From: Xanthobacteraceae bacterium
GTDB lineage: Bacteria > Pseudomonadota > Alphaproteobacteria > Rhizobiales > Xanthobacteraceae
DNA: 60,085 nucleotides
Reading direction: 5' to 3'
Assembly: GCA_030038995.1 (NCBI GenBank)
Contig: JASHQS010000176.1
Span: 1 to 60,085 of the forward strand
Shown here: one piece after another, positions 57,157 through 60,085 of the stretch
Position numbering within the stretch: position 1 is the stretch's first letter
How the letters are laid out: every line of letters starts with the position of its first letter
Program-made: the position numbers and the translations under genes
The notes under the pieces: model-generated
The model's database searches: none
What the model saw: the letters and a program-made list of their open reading frames with translations, nothing else
What the model was told of the DNA's origin: nothing

Positions 57157-58122
57157 GTGAGCCAACCTAGCCACGCCAAGGTCGTCATCGTCGGCTCCGG
57201 ACCCGCGGGCTATACGGCCGCGATCTATGCGGCGCGCGCCATGCTGGAACCGCTCCTCATCGAGGGCATTACGCCCGGCGGCCAGCTCACCGTGACCACC
57301 GACGTGGAGAATTATCCAGGCTTCGCCGACGTCATCCAGGGCCCCTGGCTCATGGAACAGATGCACAAGCAGGCCGCCCATGTCGGCACCAGGCTCGTCG
57401 CCGACCACGTCAGCAAGATCGCGCTGCAACGCCGCCCGTTCCGCATCGAATGCGATTCCGGCGACGTCTATCTGGCCGACGCGCTCATTCTGGCGACCGG
57501 CGCCCAGGCGCGCTGGCTCGATCTGCCGTGCGAGCAGAAATTCCGCGGCTACGGCGTCTCGGCCTGCGCCACCTGCGACGGCTTCTTCTATCGCAACAAG
57601 CAAGTGCTGGTCATCGGCGGCGGCAACACCGCGGTCGAGGAGGCGCTGTTTCTCACCAATTTCGCCAGCAAGGTCACACTGGTGCACCGCCGCGACAGCT
57701 TGCGGGCCGAAAAGATTTTGCAGGACCGTCTCTTCAAGAACCCGAAGATCGAAGTCGTTTGGGACAGCGTGCTCGCTGACATCAGGGGCACCGAGCAGCC
57801 GCTGAAAGTCACCCACGCGCGCCTGAAAAACGTCAAGACCGGCGCGGCGAGCGAGCGGCCGGTCGACGGCATTTTCGTCGCCATCGGCCACGTGCCGGCG
57901 ACCGAGCTGGTCGCCGGCCAGGTCGAGATGAAGCCGTCCGGCTACATCAAGACGGCGCCGCACTCGACCGCGACGTCGGTGCCCGGCCTGTTCGCCGCCG
58001 GCGACGTCGCCGACGACGTGTATCGGCAGGCCGTGACCGCCGCCGGGCTTGGCTGCATGGCGGCGCTCGAAGCCGAGCGTTTTCTCGCTGCGCAGGCGCA
58101 ATTCCGCGCCGCGGCCGAGTGA
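57157..58122 (+). CDS. trxB: thioredoxin-disulfide reductase
   Basis: A 321-aa FAD/NADPH flavoenzyme reducing thioredoxin (TrxA at 4.5 kb). FAD motif 'VVIVGSGPAGYTAAIYAARA', redox pair 'CATC' (Cys137 and Cys140) followed by 'DGFFYR', NADPH motif 'VLVIGGGNTAVEEALFL', and 'GLFAAGDVADDVYRQAVTAA'. I use the GTG at 57157 ('VSQPSHAKVVIVGSGPAG'); the open frame continues to 57025, but that part has no family match. The length fits TrxB. A LysR gene follows on the same strand. Confidence 0.96.
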   Translation: MSQPSHAKVVIVGSGPAGYTAAIYAARAMLEPLLIEGITPGGQLTVTTDVENYPGFADVIQGPWLMEQMHKQAAHVGTRLVADHVSKIALQRRPFRIECDSGDVYLADALILATGAQARWLDLPCEQKFRGYGVSACATCDGFFYRNKQVLVIGGGNTAVEEALFLTNFASKVTLVHRRDSLRAEKILQDRLFKNPKIEVVWDSVLADIRGTEQPLKVTHARLKNVKTGAASERPVDGIFVAIGHVPATELVAGQVEMKPSGYIKTAPHSTATSVPGLFAAGDVADDVYRQAVTAAGLGCMAALEAERFLAAQAQFRAAAE

Positions 58123-58164
58123 TTTTCAACCTCCCTTTCCTGCAAGCTCGGAGAAGGCGAAGGA

Positions 58165-59061
58165 ATGCAAATGGATTGGGACAAGCTCAAAGTCTTTCAT
58201 GCCGCCGCCGAGGCCGGCAGCTTCACCCATGCGGGCGAGCAACTCGGGCTGTCGCAATCGGCGGTGTCGCGCCAAGTCAGCGCGCTCGAGCAGGAGCTTT
58301 CCGTCTCGCTGTTTCATCGCCATGCCCGCGGCCTGATCCTGACCGAGCAGGGCGAGCTTCTCTACCGCACAGCGCACGACGTGTTCATGAAGCTCGAAGC
58401 GGCGCGCGCCAAGCTCACCGACAGCCGCGAACGGCCGAACGGCGACCTGCGCGTGACCACGACGCCGGGCATCGGCGTGCACTGGCTCACCCCGCGGCTC
58501 GGCGAGTTCGTCGATCTCTATCCCGACATCCACATCACGCTGCTCACCACCGACGAGGAGCTCGACCTCGCCATGCGCGAGGCCGACGTCGCGATCCGGC
58601 TGCGGCAGCCGACCCAGCCCGATCTGATCCAGCGCAAGCTGTTCGCCGTGCATTTCCACGTCTACGCCTCGCCCGAATATCTCAAGCGCTTCGGCACGCC
58701 GCGCGCCTTCGAGGATCTCGACACGCACCGCCTTCTGGTGCTCGGCGGCAGCATCCCGCCCTACCTGCAGCGCTCGCGCTGGCTGATCGAAGTCGCCCGC
58801 GACGGCAAAGGGCCGCGCGTGCCGCATCTGGTTATCAACAATATTTTGGGCATCCTGCGCGCCTGCCAGCGCGGGTTCGGCATCGCCATGCTGCCCGATT
58901 ACCTGGTCGAGGAGAACGGCGGGCTGGTGCAGCTGTTTGGTGAGGCCGAAGCCCAGGCGCTCGATGCCTATTTCGTCTATCCTGAAGAGCTGAAGTCGGT
59001 CGCGCGCGTGCAGGCGTTCCGCGATTTTCTCGTCGCCAATGCGCAGCGCTGGAATTTTTAG
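58165..59061 (+). CDS. LysR-family transcriptional regulator
   Basis: A 298-aa regulator. The N-terminal winged HTH is 'FHAAAEAGSFTHAGEQLGLS' with 'QSAVSRQVSALEQEL'. A substrate-binding effector domain follows from about residue 90 ('GDLRVTTTPGIGVHWLTPRL', 'ADVAIRLRQPTQPDLIQRKL'). It lies 42 bases after trxB on the same strand. As I recall, a LysR gene next to trxB is common in Bradyrhizobium relatives. The regulated genes cannot be told from the sequence; trxB is the natural candidate. Confidence 0.93.
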   Translation: MQMDWDKLKVFHAAAEAGSFTHAGEQLGLSQSAVSRQVSALEQELSVSLFHRHARGLILTEQGELLYRTAHDVFMKLEAARAKLTDSRERPNGDLRVTTTPGIGVHWLTPRLGEFVDLYPDIHITLLTTDEELDLAMREADVAIRLRQPTQPDLIQRKLFAVHFHVYASPEYLKRFGTPRAFEDLDTHRLLVLGGSIPPYLQRSRWLIEVARDGKGPRVPHLVINNILGILRACQRGFGIAMLPDYLVEENGGLVQLFGEAEAQALDAYFVYPEELKSVARVQAFRDFLVANAQRWNF

Positions 59062-59124
59062 GCTGCTTGCGAAGTCCGAGAGGTCGCAGTCTTACCTGAT
59101 CCGTCAGGGAACACCTCTGGCAGG

Positions 59125-60085
59125 TCAGCGGTCTAGCAAGTCCGACGAGAGGTCGGCATAACCTTCTTGAAGCTTTTCCTTAATCCACTCCAGCTTGACG
59201 GCTAACTCCTCGTGTTCATTTGCCGGGTCATACCATATGACGCGCAGGCCACGCGCCGGCAATATTATTTCCTCATAAGAATCATCATACAAACCGCGCG
59301 GCAGAAATATATAATGGGGTCGAGAGTGCGGGTATCGGAAGCGATAGTTCTCCATCAAAATCCTGAAGTCAGGATCAAATAGCCCACACCCTATGAAAAC
59401 GAAAGTATGGCTTATAAGCAGGGACTCGACTAAGAATACAAAAGAACTATGCTCCGAACGGACTCTGGCGTAATCCGCTGCCGACATAATAATTTTGTTG
59501 GGTACATTTATGCTTCCATGAGCCTTGATCACTACTCTATCTCCGTCTCTTATGAAATTTGTTATGTCATCCTCAGAATATAGTTTGACGGACACACTCC
59601 CATCTTGAGACGCTAGATTTGGATAAATGTTGTCCAAGTTTAGATCTATGGTTATTTTGCTGTCTAAGGCTCTTATTGCACGATGAAGCCTGGAGACCTG
59701 AAAATCTCTCCGAAGCAAGGCGTCCTTCATAAGATCTATCCAATGCTCCTGAAGCGTGAACCGTATTATTTCACAACTCTCCACGAAAAAATTGCTTTCC
59801 ATAAATCTGATCGCGCTGATCCGCCGATCTTTGTCAAAAATATTATCGATACCTAGCTTGAGCATTTCAGGCCAGAGTGGGGGTCTGAGGCCTTGTGCCG
59901 TTGCTGCAGTCCTTGACACGCCCGCGCCCAATACGGGCACTACGCTGCCGCGCGCAAAAGCTCGAATGAGCGGCTGTGGAACGTTCGACGTGGCCGATTT
60001 CTTTTTTATCTGCGCAAGAACCAGTTGGGCTTGGGAGAGACGTTGGTCAGGCGGCAGCTCTTTTATGTTTTGCCCAATATGACGC
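59125..60085 (-). CDS. SIR2-like domain protein, 5' end outside the window
   Basis: The minus-strand frame stays open from its stop at 59125 to the right edge. The 5' end is therefore missing, and the GTG at 59940 is not the true start: 'LIRAFARGSVVPVLGAGVSR' reads through it. The SIR2 NAD-binding 'PVLGAGVSR' and 'KAHGSINVPNKIIMSAADYA' (with the usual catalytic-type His) and 'FVFIGCGLFDPDFRILM' identify a SIR2-like (SIR2_2) domain, the NADase type found in many anti-phage systems. The expected 'TTNYD' segment is degenerate ('ITIDLNLDNIYPN'). The gene is clearly AT-richer than its neighbours, with rare codons such as ata and tta, which suggests transfer. A partner gene may lie outside the window. 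Confidence 0.78.
   Translation of the reverse strand, partial: RHIGQNIKELPPDQRLSQAQLVLAQIKKKSATSNVPQPLIRAFARGSVVPVLGAGVSRTAATAQGLRPPLWPEMLKLGIDNIFDKDRRISAIRFMESNFFVESCEIIRFTLQEHWIDLMKDALLRRDFQVSRLHRAIRALDSKITIDLNLDNIYPNLASQDGSVSVKLYSEDDITNFIRDGDRVVIKAHGSINVPNKIIMSAADYARVRSEHSSFVFLVESLLISHTFVFIGCGLFDPDFRILMENYRFRYPHSRPHYIFLPRGLYDDSYEEIILPARGLRVIWYDPANEHEELAVKLEWIKEKLQEGYADLSSDLLDR

Noticed and set aside
59125..59940. A complete 271-aa gene starting at GTG 59940
   Set aside because: The frame is open upstream to the window edge, and the residues before 59940 continue the SIR2 N-terminal pattern, so the GTG is internal.

Overview
This window is about 60 kb of GC-rich chromosome from an alphaproteobacterium, most likely Hyphomicrobiales (Rhizobiales), in or near the Nitrobacteraceae/Xanthobacteraceae. 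The basis is the strong third-position GC bias, a DivL homologue, alphaproteobacterial-type AddA and AddB, a TsaE-AmgK fusion, a large NAD-glutamate dehydrogenase, minCDE, and the gene order ubiE-ubiB-coaBC-dut-divL-tsaE/amgK-murU-addB-addA-trxA. The species assignment is inference. No rRNA, tRNA or CRISPR array was seen.

Layout. 1-1.2 kb: an AbiEii-like nucleotidyltransferase gene translationally coupled to a 97-aa partner. 1.26-3.9 kb: acs and a DUF2059 exported protein. 3.95-4.46 kb: three tandem copies of a 171-bp structured repeat. 4.5-25 kb: a long minus-strand housekeeping run (ubiE, ubiB, coaBC, dut, divL, tsaE-amgK, murU, addB, addA, trxA). It is interrupted by a two-gene plus-strand insertion (a sodium/solute symporter and a low-GC PP-loop protein) between addA and trxA, and by a decayed mntA/hepT module between divL and tsaE. 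25-27 kb: mutM and an enoyl-CoA hydratase. 27-32 kb: two envelope-type serine peptidases (one apparently lacking its catalytic His), a MoeB/ThiF-type enzyme and an AhpD-like protein. 32-37 kb: the 1604-aa glutamate dehydrogenase. 37-49 kb: an orphan molybdopterin hydroxylase subunit, a PQQ-like propeller protein, DUF423, a HAD hydrolase, a uronate-dehydrogenase-like SDR, an arabinonate-dehydratase-like IlvD/Edd enzyme, and a two-gene unit of a gentisate-dioxygenase-like bicupin and a signal-less NMT1-like protein. 48.5-51.1 kb: minC-minD-minE-parA-like, with overlapping codons and a perfect TTAA-N7-TTAAC (CtrA-type) box upstream. 51.4-52.7 kb: a Fic protein with its own inhibitory motif. 52.9-59.1 kb: carB, greA, trxB and a LysR regulator. 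The right edge holds a low-GC SIR2-like gene whose 5' end lies outside the window.

Functional themes. One is cell-cycle control and division: DivL (upstream of CtrA in known alphaproteobacteria) and a min operon with a CtrA-type box. Others are cell-wall recycling (AmgK and MurU), recombinational repair (AddAB, MutM), ubiquinone synthesis, sugar-acid oxidation, and a scatter of toxin- or defence-like accessory genes at operon boundaries. Gaps between genes are unusually rich in dispersed palindromic repeats. At least six families are visible, and one forms a potential cloverleaf with terminal inverted repeats.
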